From an uncultured Collinsella sp. (GTDB lineage Bacteria; Actinomycetota; Coriobacteriia; Coriobacteriales; Coriobacteriaceae), in contig CATYZK010000003.1 of NCBI GenBank assembly GCA_958415665.1, forward strand, positions 40,450 through 104,449: a stretch of DNA of 64,000 nucleotides, in the 5' to 3' direction. The translations under genes and the position numbers were made by a program. Shown here one piece after another: positions 50,687-59,852 of the stretch. Numbering within the stretch: the stretch's first letter is position 1; each line of letters begins with the position of its first letter. The notes under the pieces are model-generated. The model saw nothing but the letters and a program-made list of their open reading frames with translations, had not been told where the DNA came from and did not search any database.

Positions 50687-51762
50687 TAGAGGTCTCCTCC
50701 CTTAAACGGCAAGCCCTGCTCGGCCGCCCGCAGTATGCGCTCGTCGATCTGGGAGCGCACGATGTCGTTGGTGGCGACCCAGGCGGCAAAGCTGGCGTTG
50801 TCGGGCGCGCCCAGGCCCTCCTGCAGTACCGGCGTCGCCTCGGAGAGTGCAAGGACGAGCTCGTCGGTGGAGCCTGCACCCACGTTGACGCGGGCATAGA
50901 CGCCATCGGGAAACTCGGTTTGGAAGTAGAGCGCCTCGGCTGCGTGCGGGCACGAGTGCGCAAGGATGCGCAGGTAGTGTTCGGCGCCCTCGTAATCCAG
51001 CTCGCGCCAGGCAGCGCTCATCAGCGCGAAGAGCGTCCACGGGTCCAAGTCGCGTTCTGCATCCTTGGGACGACGGCGCAGCGGCGTGTTGGCGAGATAG
51101 GGGACGGAGTGGGCAGAGCGAAAGCGCTTGAGCTCCTCAGCGGGGTATTCGAGCTTTGCCATGGCGAGCATTGCGGTGTGGCGGACGCCGGCAGGATCGT
51201 TGGGGGCAAAGTCGAGGCTGCGGTTTGCGGCTTCGAGCGACATGCGGTAGCGGCCGCTAATGAGCGCGCGCGATGCCAAGGCGGCAAGCCAGCGCAGGTA
51301 GGGACGGCGGGTCAGGTCGCCTGCGGCCTCGCGCTCGTAGGGGTCCTGCGCCGAGGCAATCTTGAGCGCCAGATCGTGCTCCACCTCGTCGCACTTGGAC
51401 ACCAGATATTGCACGTATTCCTCGTTGGATTCGGCGGTGAGCGCCGTCAGCATGCGCTGGGCATCCCAGTTGGCCGGATCGAGCGCGGCTGCCTCGCGGA
51501 GCATGTTCTCGGCTGCGGCTTCTTCTTGCTCTGCCTGGGCATCGTCGGGGATAAAGGGGATGCGGTAGTCGACAGCCTCGACCACCTTGGCAATGAGGTG
51601 CCCGGCGCGGTCGCGGTCGTGCACGATGAGCGGTGCAGGGTTACGGGTGAACTGTTCCATCAGACGCTCGACGGCGGGGCCGTCGGTGAGTGGAATGTTG
51701 TCGCGGCGCAAGGCCTCAAGAACGAGGCGATGGCAATCCTCTTGAATGGGGTCGAATGCCAT
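50686..51762 (-). CDS. TPR/ST7-like helical protein, first gene of a pair
   Basis: A 358-aa soluble helical protein with a TPR-like pair, ALISGRYRMSLEAANRSLDF and EGAEHYLRILAHSCPHAAEAL, cut here to within reading length. No signal peptide or membrane segment. ATG 51762 is preceded by AAAGGAGG; the extension to 51792 is not supported. It resembles its partner at 49643 in length and helical layout, but the two are not clearly alignable by eye. Function unknown. Confidence 0.65.
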   Translation of the reverse strand: MAFDPIQEDCHRLVLEALRRDNIPLTDGPAVERLMEQFTRNPAPLIVHDRDRAGHLIAKVVEAVDYRIPFIPDDAQAEQEEAAAENMLREAAALDPANWDAQRMLTALTAESNEEYVQYLVSKCDEVEHDLALKIASAQDPYEREAAGDLTRRPYLRWLAALASRALISGRYRMSLEAANRSLDFAPNDPAGVRHTAMLAMAKLEYPAEELKRFRSAHSVPYLANTPLRRRPKDAERDLDPWTLFALMSAAWRELDYEGAEHYLRILAHSCPHAAEALYFQTEFPDGVYARVNVGAGSTDELVLALSEATPVLQEGLGAPDNASFAAWVATNDIVRSQIDERILRAAEQGLPFKGGDL

Positions 51763-52262
51763 GGGGCCTCCTTTGCTGCGGTTAGGGTTCAAATGTCTCT
51801 ATATAAGGTTCTAGTTTACCCGCATGTGGCACACCGGGGGTGCCGCACTTGGACTTGCACCTTTGCACCACGAAGACGGATGTCGCACAAATGTCGGCAC
51901 CTTGGACGACCGAGTGGTATCACGGTGCCGCAAACGGTCGATTTTTGGCGGCGAACGGTGCATATTTTGGAGGGGCACCGTCCTGCCCGGGATATGTAGT
52001 CAACCTTGATAAAACGTTTGCCCAGCTTGGGGGTATGGATGCCACACAAGGGTCTTCGGGGATAGAAAAAACGTTTCATCATTGGCGGCTTTAGGTGAAT
52101 AACTGACCAACCAGAACGGTAAAATAGTGTTTGTCTGAGCGTTGAGACGTTTAGACATCGTGCATTGTCATCGCCGGCAACGCACAAAACGGTCCTAACG
52201 GAGCCAATCGGGTGCTCCGTTATATACACAGGTCTAAGAGGGGCTTGTTTAGGAGGCACAGT
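51763..52262. other. 500-base region before the alcohol dehydrogenase gene
   Basis: No supported gene. A hairpin AACGGAGC (52197) with GCTCCGTT (52214) lies 40 bases before the start codon and lacks a T-run. TAAAAT at 52120 is a possible -10 box without a clear -35. The rest shows nothing distinctive. The long leader suggests post-transcriptional control of the dehydrogenase. Confidence 0.4.
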
Positions 52263-53486
52263 ATGGGACGTTTTACCAATCCTCGCGATCTGTACTTTGG
52301 TGAGGGCGCTCGCCACGAGGTGAAGAACCTCAAGGGCAAGAAGGCCATCATCGTTTCTGGCGGCAGCTCTATGCGTCGCGGCGGGTTCTTGCAGGACGTC
52401 GAGGCCGACCTCAAAGAGGCCGGCATGGAGGTCAAGCTGTTCGAGGGCGTCGAGTCCGACCCGTCCATCGAGACGGTCATGAAGGGCGCCGAGGCCATGC
52501 GCGAGTTCGAGCCCGACTGGATTATCGCCATCGGCGGCGGCTCGCCCATCGATGCCGCTAAGGCCATGTGGGTCTTCTACGAGTATCCCGAGGAGTCCTT
52601 CGACAACATCATCCAGCCGTTCAGCTTCCCCGAGCTGCGTCAGAAGGCTCATTTCTGCGCCATCTCCTCTACCTCCGGCACCGCTACCGAGGTCACCGCG
52701 TTCTCCGTCATTACCGACTACGCCAAGGGCATCAAGTACCCGCTGGCCGACTTCAACATCACCCCTGATGTCGCCATCGTCGACCCCGAGCTCACCTACA
52801 CCATGCCCGCCAAGCTGTGCGCTCACACCGGCATGGATGCTCTGACCCACTGCATGGAGGCCTACGTTTCCACCTTCGCCTCTATGTTCACCGACGCCAA
52901 CGCTCTGCACGGCATCCGCGAGATCGTCGAGTGGCTGCCCAAGTCCTATGCTGGCGACCATGAGGCCCGTCAGCACATGCACGAGGCTCAGTGCATCGCC
53001 GGTATCGCCTTCTCCTCGGGCCTGCTCGGCATTGTTCACTCCATGGCTCACAAGACTGGTGCCGCCTTCGAGAACGGCCACATCATCCACGGTGCTGCTA
53101 ACGCCATGTACCTGGGCAAGGTCATCCAGTGGAACTCCAAGGATCCCCGTGCTGCCGAGCGCTACGCTTATGTGGCCAAGGAGATCCTGCACCTTCCCGG
53201 CGAGACCAACGAGGAGCTCATCGCTGCGCTCGTCCAGAAGATCCGCGACCTCAACGACCAGCTCAACATTCCGCAGTCCATCAAGGATTACGCGAATGGT
53301 GGCGTGAAGGTCGACGCCGAGAACCCGCAGATGGTTTCCGAGGAGGAGTTCCTCGCCAAGCTGCCCGAGATCGCCGCGAACGCCGAGACCGACGCCTGCA
53401 CGCCGGAGAACCCGCGTGAGACCAAGGCTGCCGACTTCGAGAAGATCCTCAAGGCCTGCTACTACGACACCGACATCGATTTCTAA
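52263..53486 (+). CDS. iron-containing alcohol dehydrogenase
   Basis: A 407-aa group III alcohol dehydrogenase of the butanol dehydrogenase type. The NAD(P)-binding motif is AIGGGSPIDAAK. The metal-binding Asp is in VAIVDPEL, with His in GMDALTHCMEAYVS, GIVHSMAHKTG and NGHIIHGAANA. It reduces aldehydes during fermentation. TTAGGAGG lies 8 bases before ATG 52263; the frame extended to 52212 is not supported. Codon bias is strong, as for a highly expressed gene, and the leader is long. Confidence 0.95.
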   Translation: MGRFTNPRDLYFGEGARHEVKNLKGKKAIIVSGGSSMRRGGFLQDVEADLKEAGMEVKLFEGVESDPSIETVMKGAEAMREFEPDWIIAIGGGSPIDAAKAMWVFYEYPEESFDNIIQPFSFPELRQKAHFCAISSTSGTATEVTAFSVITDYAKGIKYPLADFNITPDVAIVDPELTYTMPAKLCAHTGMDALTHCMEAYVSTFASMFTDANALHGIREIVEWLPKSYAGDHEARQHMHEAQCIAGIAFSSGLLGIVHSMAHKTGAAFENGHIIHGAANAMYLGKVIQWNSKDPRAAERYAYVAKEILHLPGETNEELIAALVQKIRDLNDQLNIPQSIKDYANGGVKVDAENPQMVSEEEFLAKLPEIAANAETDACTPENPRETKAADFEKILKACYYDTDIDF

Positions 53487-53507
53487 TCGACTCTTGTTAT
53501 CGTAACG

Positions 53508-53547
53508 AGGGGCTCCGCACGTATCCGTACGGAGCCCCTTTCTTTTT
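53508..53547 (+). terminator. intrinsic terminator after the alcohol dehydrogenase
   Basis: AGGGGCTCCG and CGGAGCCCCT form a perfect 10-bp stem, followed by TTCTTTTT. Confidence 0.93.
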
Positions 53548-53567
53548 AATTAGAGAATGGGATAGTT

Positions 53568-54668
53568 ATGGCTGCAATTTTCAATAGCCCCAGCAAGTAC
53601 ATCCAGGGTCCGGACGAGCTCGCCAAGCTCGGCTCCTATGTCGAGCCGCTCGGCGCTAAGGCCCTCGTCATCGTGACGCCTTCGGGCAAGAAGCGCGTCG
53701 GTGCCAAGATCGAGGGCGGCTTTGCCGAGGCTAAGGCCGAGCTGCTGTTTGAGGACTTTAACGGCGAGTGCTCCAAGGGCGAGGTTGATCGCCTGGTTGC
53801 GCTCGCTCGCGACAACGGTTGCGACATCATCGTCGGCGTCGGTGGCGGCAAGATCCTCGACACCGCGAAGGCCGTCGCCTATTACCTGGAGTCCCCGGTT
53901 ATCATTTGCCCCACCATTGCTTCGACCGATGCCCCGTGTTCGGCGCTTTCGGTGCTCTACACCGACGATGGCCAGTTCGATAAATATCTCTTCCTTAAGG
54001 CAAACCCCAACATTGTCCTGATGGATACGACGGTTATCGCGGCGAGCCCGGTGCGCCTGACGGTTTCCGGTATGGGCGATGCGCTCGCAACCTACTTTGA
54101 GGCCCAGGCGACGCATGATGCCGACGGCGGTACCTGTGCTGGCGGCAAGGGCGGTATGGCCGGCCTGGCGCTCGCCAAGCTCTGCTACGAGACGCTTATG
54201 GCCGATGGCGTCAAGGCCAAGGTCGCGCTGGAGAAGGGTGCGCTCACGCCTGCAGTCGAGCATATCATCGAGGCCAATACGCTGCTTTCGGGCATTGGCT
54301 TTGAGAGCTCGGGCCTTGCTGCTGCTCATGCCATCCACAATGGCCTGACGATGCTGCCCGAGTGCCACGGCATGTACCACGGCGAGAAGGTCGCCTTTGG
54401 CACCATCGTCCAGCTGGTGCTCGAGGATGCTCCGACTGAGAAACTCGAGGAAGTCTTGGGCTTCTGCATTGAGCTGGGCCTGCCGGTCACGATGAAGGAA
54501 CTTGGCGTTGCCGAGCTTACACATGAGCAGGCCATGATTGTTGCCGAGGCCGCCTGCGCGCCCGATGACACCATGTGCAACATGCCGTTTGAGGTGACGC
54601 CCGAGATGGTCGCAAACGCCATTCTGGGTGCCGACGCGCTGGGTCACTACTATCTCATGGATGAGTAA
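53568..54668 (+). CDS. gldA: glycerol dehydrogenase
   Basis: A 366-aa zinc-dependent NAD+ enzyme oxidising glycerol to dihydroxyacetone. Markers are GVGGGKILDTAKA (NAD loop), CPTIASTDAPCSALSVLY, and the metal ligands Asp in GMGDALATYFEA, His in AAHAIHNGL and His in MYHGEKVAFG. Length is normal. It follows the alcohol dehydrogenase after a terminator and is followed by a paralogue. The set suggests dedicated glycerol/alcohol redox metabolism, but no dha kinase genes are seen here. Confidence 0.95.
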   Translation: MAAIFNSPSKYIQGPDELAKLGSYVEPLGAKALVIVTPSGKKRVGAKIEGGFAEAKAELLFEDFNGECSKGEVDRLVALARDNGCDIIVGVGGGKILDTAKAVAYYLESPVIICPTIASTDAPCSALSVLYTDDGQFDKYLFLKANPNIVLMDTTVIAASPVRLTVSGMGDALATYFEAQATHDADGGTCAGGKGGMAGLALAKLCYETLMADGVKAKVALEKGALTPAVEHIIEANTLLSGIGFESSGLAAAHAIHNGLTMLPECHGMYHGEKVAFGTIVQLVLEDAPTEKLEEVLGFCIELGLPVTMKELGVAELTHEQAMIVAEAACAPDDTMCNMPFEVTPEMVANAILGADALGHYYLMDE

Positions 54669-54680
54669 ATCAAGCTAAGG

Positions 54681-54715
54681 AAGGGGCAAAGCCAACAGAT
54701 GGTTTTGCCCCTTTT
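54681..54715 (+). terminator. intrinsic terminator after gldA
   Basis: AAGGGGCAAA and TTTGCCCCTT form a perfect 10-bp stem, followed by TTG. Confidence 0.85.
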
Positions 54716-54719
54716 GCTA

Positions 54720-54750
54720 TGGTGCAAAGGGGTCAGGTTACTTTGCACCA
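54720..54750. repeat. hairpin of the GGNCAGG-loop family (GGTGC variant)
   Basis: The arms TGGTGCAAAG and CTTTGCACCA are perfect complements; the loop is GGGTCAGGTTA. The arm sequence is unrelated to the CCACCAC type, yet the CAAAGGGGNCAGG core is shared. Confidence 0.65.
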
Positions 54751-54780
54751 ATCGTTGTTTGATGAAGGGCGGATTCTCGT

Positions 54781-55848
54781 ATGGCGCTTCCTATGGTTTA
54801 TGGCGGCCCCGGCCGGTATGTTCAGGGGCCGGGCGAACTTTCGCGTCAGGGCAGGTATTTGTCATGGTTGGGCTGCGCTGCCTATGTCTTGTTTGACCAG
54901 GGCACCGAGGATCGGCTGTGCAGGCAGATCGTCGATGGATTTCTGGACGAAGATCTAAGCGAGCCGTTCTTTAAGATTTATAACGGTCCGTGTACGGAAG
55001 AGGCCGTTGTCGGAATGGCTCAGGAAGCCCAGGCCGAGTATTGCGACATGGTGGTGGGCATTGGCGGCGGCAAGATGCTCGATATCGCCAAGGCAGTAGC
55101 GTTTTATGCCGAGCTGCCGTTGTGTGTATGCCCCACGGCGGCTTCGATGGACGGCCCGTGCAGTGCGATTTCGGTGCTGTATCACGAGGATGGGTCGTTC
55201 GACCGCTACCTGATGCTCGAGAAGAATCCAGACCTGGTCGTGGTCGATACCGATGTGGTTGCTGCGGCCCCACTGCGCATGACGGTTGCTGGTATGGGCG
55301 ATGCGCTGGCAACGTACTTCGAGGCGCGTTCGTGCGCCGCAGCGCACGGCACCAACGAGCACGGTGGCGCGCCAGGGCACTTGGCTCTGGTTGCGGCTCG
55401 CGCCTGCTATGACACGCTCATGGAGTGCGGCGTCGCTGCCAAGCGCGATCTTAAAAAGGGACGTATATCGACGGCGGTTGAGCGCCTGATTGAGTGCAAT
55501 ATTCTGCTTTCGGGTGTTGGCTTTGAGAGTGGCGGCCTGGCGTTGGCGCATGCCATCGCCAACGGTCTGACGATTCTGCCCGAGTGCAGGGCCATGCATG
55601 GTGAGGCCGTGGCATTTGGTCTGGTGGTGCAGCTGCGCCTGGAGCGTGCGCCCGAGCTTGATCAGGTGCTCGAGTTTTGCCAACGCGTTGGTCTGCCGAC
55701 GACGCTCGAGGAGCTGGGCCTTGGCGAGATTTCCGATGCCGATCTGCAGGGTGTTGCAAATGCGATCTTTAGAAACGAGCGTAATATGGCCAACGAGCAG
55801 GCCAAGGTGACCAAACAAAAGCTCGTGCAGCTCATGTGCGAGGCATAG
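54781..55848 (+). CDS. glycerol dehydrogenase paralogue
   Basis: A 355-aa paralogue of the gene at 53568. The NAD loop GIGGGKMLDIAKA, CPTAASMDGPCSAISVLY, and metal ligands in GMGDALATYFEA, LAHAIANGL and AMHGEAVAFG are retained. The N-terminus and C-terminus diverge, and the second histidine of the IHNG motif is replaced (AIANG). Metal sites look intact, so activity is possible, perhaps with another polyol. It may have arisen by tandem duplication. Confidence 0.88.
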   Translation: MALPMVYGGPGRYVQGPGELSRQGRYLSWLGCAAYVLFDQGTEDRLCRQIVDGFLDEDLSEPFFKIYNGPCTEEAVVGMAQEAQAEYCDMVVGIGGGKMLDIAKAVAFYAELPLCVCPTAASMDGPCSAISVLYHEDGSFDRYLMLEKNPDLVVVDTDVVAAAPLRMTVAGMGDALATYFEARSCAAAHGTNEHGGAPGHLALVAARACYDTLMECGVAAKRDLKKGRISTAVERLIECNILLSGVGFESGGLALAHAIANGLTILPECRAMHGEAVAFGLVVQLRLERAPELDQVLEFCQRVGLPTTLEELGLGEISDADLQGVANAIFRNERNMANEQAKVTKQKLVQLMCEA

Positions 55849-55998
55849 TTTGGCGCTTGATTGACCTTGTGCAATCGAGGCGGCGATAGGCCGGGGCTAT
55901 TTGTCCCAAAGGTGCTCCGCGTGTAATTTGCTCGAGGCACGGGCCGATGGCGTATCATTATTTCTTGCTTGTTTGCACTGCTCAGGGAGGGGCCGCGC

Positions 55999-57252
55999 AT
56001 GGCGCAGGAACACGATCTGTTTGATGACATTATCGAGATCAGCAAGGGTTTCGACTTTCTTAAAAACCCGCTTGGCGGTGTGACCGATGCACTCGATCCG
56101 TCGGCGCCGCAGTGGAATCCTGCCGACTACAAGGAGCGTCCGCGCGGCAACACCATTCCGTGCTTGACCTGCAAAAACGAAAAGAGCGGCTGCACCGCGT
56201 GCATGGACGTGTGCCCGGTCAATGCCATCGAGGTCGAGGAAGACGCTATCGAGATCCTCGACTCCTGTCGCAAGTGCGGCCTGTGCGTCGCTGCTTGCCC
56301 GACGGAGGCGATCATCTCTCCGCGCCTTGCGCCCAAAAACGTTTACGACGACATTGTCTCGGCAGCTACGAGCCACGAGACCGCCTACGTTACCTGCACG
56401 CGCGCCCTTAAGCGCATGCCGCGCGAGAACGAGGTCGTCGTCGCCTGCGTGGGCGATATTACTGCCGAGACCTGGTTCTCGGTGCTGGCCGACTATCCCA
56501 ACGTGAGCGTGTACCTGCCGCTGGGCGTGTGCGATAAGTGCCGCAACACCGGTGGCGAGGATATTCTGGGCGAGGCCATCGCCACTGCCGAGGAGTGGGC
56601 TGGTACGGGCATGGGCCTGGAGGTCGACCCCAAGAGCCTCAAATGTCATAAGCGCCGCGAGTACGAGCGCAAGGAGTACATGGAAAAGATCGCCCGCACC
56701 ACGGGCCTAACCGTGACTAAGCTCAACCCGGCGACTGCGGCACTGGCCTCGGTGACGCAGAAGTTGAAGGCCCACCGTCACCAGATTACCCAGCTCGAAC
56801 GCACGCTCAACACCATGTGCGGCACCACGACGGCCAAGCGTCGCCGTACGCTGACGCACGGCCGCCAGCTGGTGCTCTCGACGCTTCAGAATCACCCCGA
56901 GCTTGCCCAGAATATGCAGGTGAGCACGCCGGAGTGCGATTTTGACAAGTGCACGTCGTGTGGCGAATGCGTCAATGTGTGCCCTACGTTTGCCTGCGAT
57001 TTGGTGGGAAGCGGCCGCTTTGCGCTGGAGTCCACGTACTGCCTGGGCTGCGGCGCCTGCGTCAAGGTTTGCCCCGAGCATGCGCTCAAGCTCGTTGAGC
57101 ACGATGCATCCAACCTGGTCGTCGTTGATCCCGAGGCTGAGGAAAAGGCCGCTCAGAAGGCCAAGGCCCACGAAGAGGCCGAGAAGGTCAAGGCCGAGGC
57201 AAAGGCTAAGCTCGACAAGATGCTCGACCAAGTGGAGAAGCTCGCGGACTAG
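55999..57252 (+). CDS. multi-cluster 4Fe-4S ferredoxin-like protein with helical tail
   Basis: A 417-aa cytoplasmic electron-transfer protein. Two N-terminal [4Fe-4S] motifs (CTACMDVCP and CRKCGLCVAACP) near residues 60-105 are followed by a central domain, a helical stretch near 255-290, and two further clusters (CTSCGECVNVCP and CLGCGACVKVCP) near 320-360. The last 45 residues are Ala/Lys/Glu-rich and likely a coiled coil. Extra cysteines occur in CLTCKNEKSGC and PLGVCDKCRNTGG. GGAGGGG lies before ATG 55999. The electron donor and acceptor are unknown. I do not recognise the exact family; it seems typical of Coriobacteriia. Confidence 0.75.
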   Translation: MAQEHDLFDDIIEISKGFDFLKNPLGGVTDALDPSAPQWNPADYKERPRGNTIPCLTCKNEKSGCTACMDVCPVNAIEVEEDAIEILDSCRKCGLCVAACPTEAIISPRLAPKNVYDDIVSAATSHETAYVTCTRALKRMPRENEVVVACVGDITAETWFSVLADYPNVSVYLPLGVCDKCRNTGGEDILGEAIATAEEWAGTGMGLEVDPKSLKCHKRREYERKEYMEKIARTTGLTVTKLNPATAALASVTQKLKAHRHQITQLERTLNTMCGTTTAKRRRTLTHGRQLVLSTLQNHPELAQNMQVSTPECDFDKCTSCGECVNVCPTFACDLVGSGRFALESTYCLGCGACVKVCPEHALKLVEHDASNLVVVDPEAEEKAAQKAKAHEEAEKVKAEAKAKLDKMLDQVEKLAD

Positions 57253-57365
57253 CTAGCGGCCGAATCTCTGCTTCATTTGCGCCGCCGTGGTGTCTGGGTT
57301 CGCCCGGATGCTGCGGCGGCGCTATACTTATGCAGTTTGAAATACTTGTACCAAAAGGAGCTGTC

Positions 57366-58442
<1,077 letters not shown>

Positions 58443-58453
58443 GGACGACGTAC

Positions 58454-58837
58454 ATGTTCAAATATGGTAAAAAAGCCGGCTACATGGGTATCGCGCTGCT
58501 CGTGCTTGCGGTGCTTCCGCTCGTGGTTGCGGCATGTGTCCTTCCCAACATTGGACCCGAGGTGGCAACGAAGTTCAACGCCGCCGGCGAGGCGACGCGC
58601 TGGGGTAAGAGTTACGAGCTGCTGGCGCTGCCGGTGCTCAACTTGCTGCTTGGCGTGGCGACGTACTTTACGGCTGGCCGTCAGGCTAAGAACAACGAGG
58701 ACTCTGCCGTGATGGCGCGTCTTACGTGCGAGCGTTATCTGCGCAACGGCTGCGTCACGGGTGTGTTCCTCAATGTGATTAACGTCTACTTTATGTATTC
58801 GGCGATAACCGGCACAGGCTTTGGCTTTGGTTTCTAG
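58454..58837 (+). CDS. small membrane protein, DUF1648-like
   Basis: A 127-aa protein with two to three transmembrane helices (near 11-31, 58-75 and 100-120). Its first part, LPNIGPEVATKFNAAGEATRWG, fits the DUF1648 motif of SdpI-type immunity proteins, but only this single domain is present. The full C-terminal SdpI part is missing. It follows ychF by 11 bases, so co-transcription is likely. Function unknown. Confidence 0.65.
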   Translation: MFKYGKKAGYMGIALLVLAVLPLVVAACVLPNIGPEVATKFNAAGEATRWGKSYELLALPVLNLLLGVATYFTAGRQAKNNEDSAVMARLTCERYLRNGCVTGVFLNVINVYFMYSAITGTGFGFGF

Positions 58838-58846
58838 CTTGTCCTT

Positions 58847-59236
58847 TTAGGCAACGAGCCTGCACGCATATTCAATGGCTGCTGCGAGGCCGCCGCTCGA
58901 TCGTGGTTTAAAGACCATATCGGCGGCGGCCTCGTTTTCGTATCCGGCGCCGCGAAGGGCGAGTGCGATACCGGCTTCCAGGAGAAGGGGCAGGCCGCGT
59001 TGGCTGGTTGCGATTACTACGGCCTGGTCAAGGGTGCAGCCGAACGCCTGACATTGAGCGGCGAGCTCGCCTTGCGCTGGGTCGGGGAGTAGTGCGGTCG
59101 CAACACGGCTCGATAACAACGCAAAGGCCGTTCGTTCGTCTGGGGAAAGGTATTCGGCCTCAACGACGACAATCTTGGGCTGCACACCGTCTGCGCAACG
59201 TGATTTCTGACGCATGCAAATCGAGCAAGCCGACAT
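58847..59236 (-). CDS. small cysteine-rich-start protein of unknown function
   Basis: A 129-aa soluble protein starting MSACSICMRQKSRCADG, whose four cysteines may bind metal. The remainder is alpha/beta, with KIVVVEAEYLSPDERTAFAL and AVVIATSQRG; no catalytic signature is seen. AGGAG lies before ATG 59236. It is divergent from the XRE regulator at 59313, and the shared 76-base region carries a perfect 24-bp palindrome, suggesting common control. Family not recognised. Confidence 0.65.
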   Translation of the reverse strand: MSACSICMRQKSRCADGVQPKIVVVEAEYLSPDERTAFALLSSRVATALLPDPAQGELAAQCQAFGCTLDQAVVIATSQRGLPLLLEAGIALALRGAGYENEAAADMVFKPRSSGGLAAAIEYACRLVA

Positions 59237-59259
59237 AGAAAACTCCTGTGTATTCGGCA

Positions 59260-59283
59260 AAACGTAAACTATAGTTTACGTTT
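59260..59283. promoter_or_regulatory. perfect 24-bp palindrome between divergent genes
   Basis: AAACGTAAACTA and its exact complement TAGTTTACGTTT are contiguous with no spacer. It lies 24 bases from the 59236 start and 29 from the 59313 start. Probable operator of the XRE regulator. Confidence 0.75.
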
Positions 59284-59312
59284 ATGTTCGGCTCCATTTC
59301 AAACTCGTCTGC

Positions 59313-59531
59313 ATGGATGAACGTGCTAAACAGATTCTTGGCAGGCGGGTCGAAGAGACACGCAGGGACCTTGGTATCTCCAAGGTTGATTTTTGTGTGG
59401 CGACAGGAATCAGCCGCCCCTATCTCGACAGAATCGAAGACGGGACGGCAAATTTCACGCTCAAGGTTCTATTTAAAATCGCACCCGCCCTTGGCATGAC
59501 GGTGTCAGAGCTTCTCGAGGGTATCGAATAG
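59313..59531 (+). CDS. small XRE-family DNA-binding regulator
   Basis: A 72-aa protein consisting of a single Cro/C1-type helix-turn-helix (GISKVDFCVATGISRPYLDR is the turn region, residues 21-40). It has no effector domain, so it is likely a compact repressor or co-regulator. The start at ATG 59313 has only a weak ribosome-binding site. It is divergent from the gene at 58847 and shares the palindrome at 59260, suggesting it represses both. Confidence 0.8.
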   Translation: MDERAKQILGRRVEETRRDLGISKVDFCVATGISRPYLDRIEDGTANFTLKVLFKIAPALGMTVSELLEGIE

Positions 59532-59852
59532 GGCGTTCCCCCGCTGCGTTTGACGCTCTTTGGGCGGGTCCCCCTGGCTGCGATGTGCAAAATCGCGAGT
59601 ATTCAGCACCTGTTCAGTCGTAGATGGTAGCCCGAGCGGCTGGTGTTGCCTTTTTAACGGTATTTAATCCACACGCTAAATAAAAATGAGGAATAAATAT
59701 TTACTAGACGGCCCGTTCGTCCTAAAAGTCTGTCTAACAATCAGCCGATTCTGCGCCTCCGGCGGAGAAATTGCAGAATACTCCGATTTTTGCACGGCCC
59801 GAGGGGGACCACCTGTCGTTTGAGGCTGCGATAAGTGGAACTGCCTTAGGGA
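59532..59852. other. 321-base intergenic region, nothing recognised
   Basis: Mixed composition, with an AT-rich middle (TTTAATCCACACGCTAAATA near 59665). No gene or clear terminator. The minus frame at 59734 lacks a ribosome-binding site and overlaps the end of the asparaginase gene. Confidence 0.45.
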
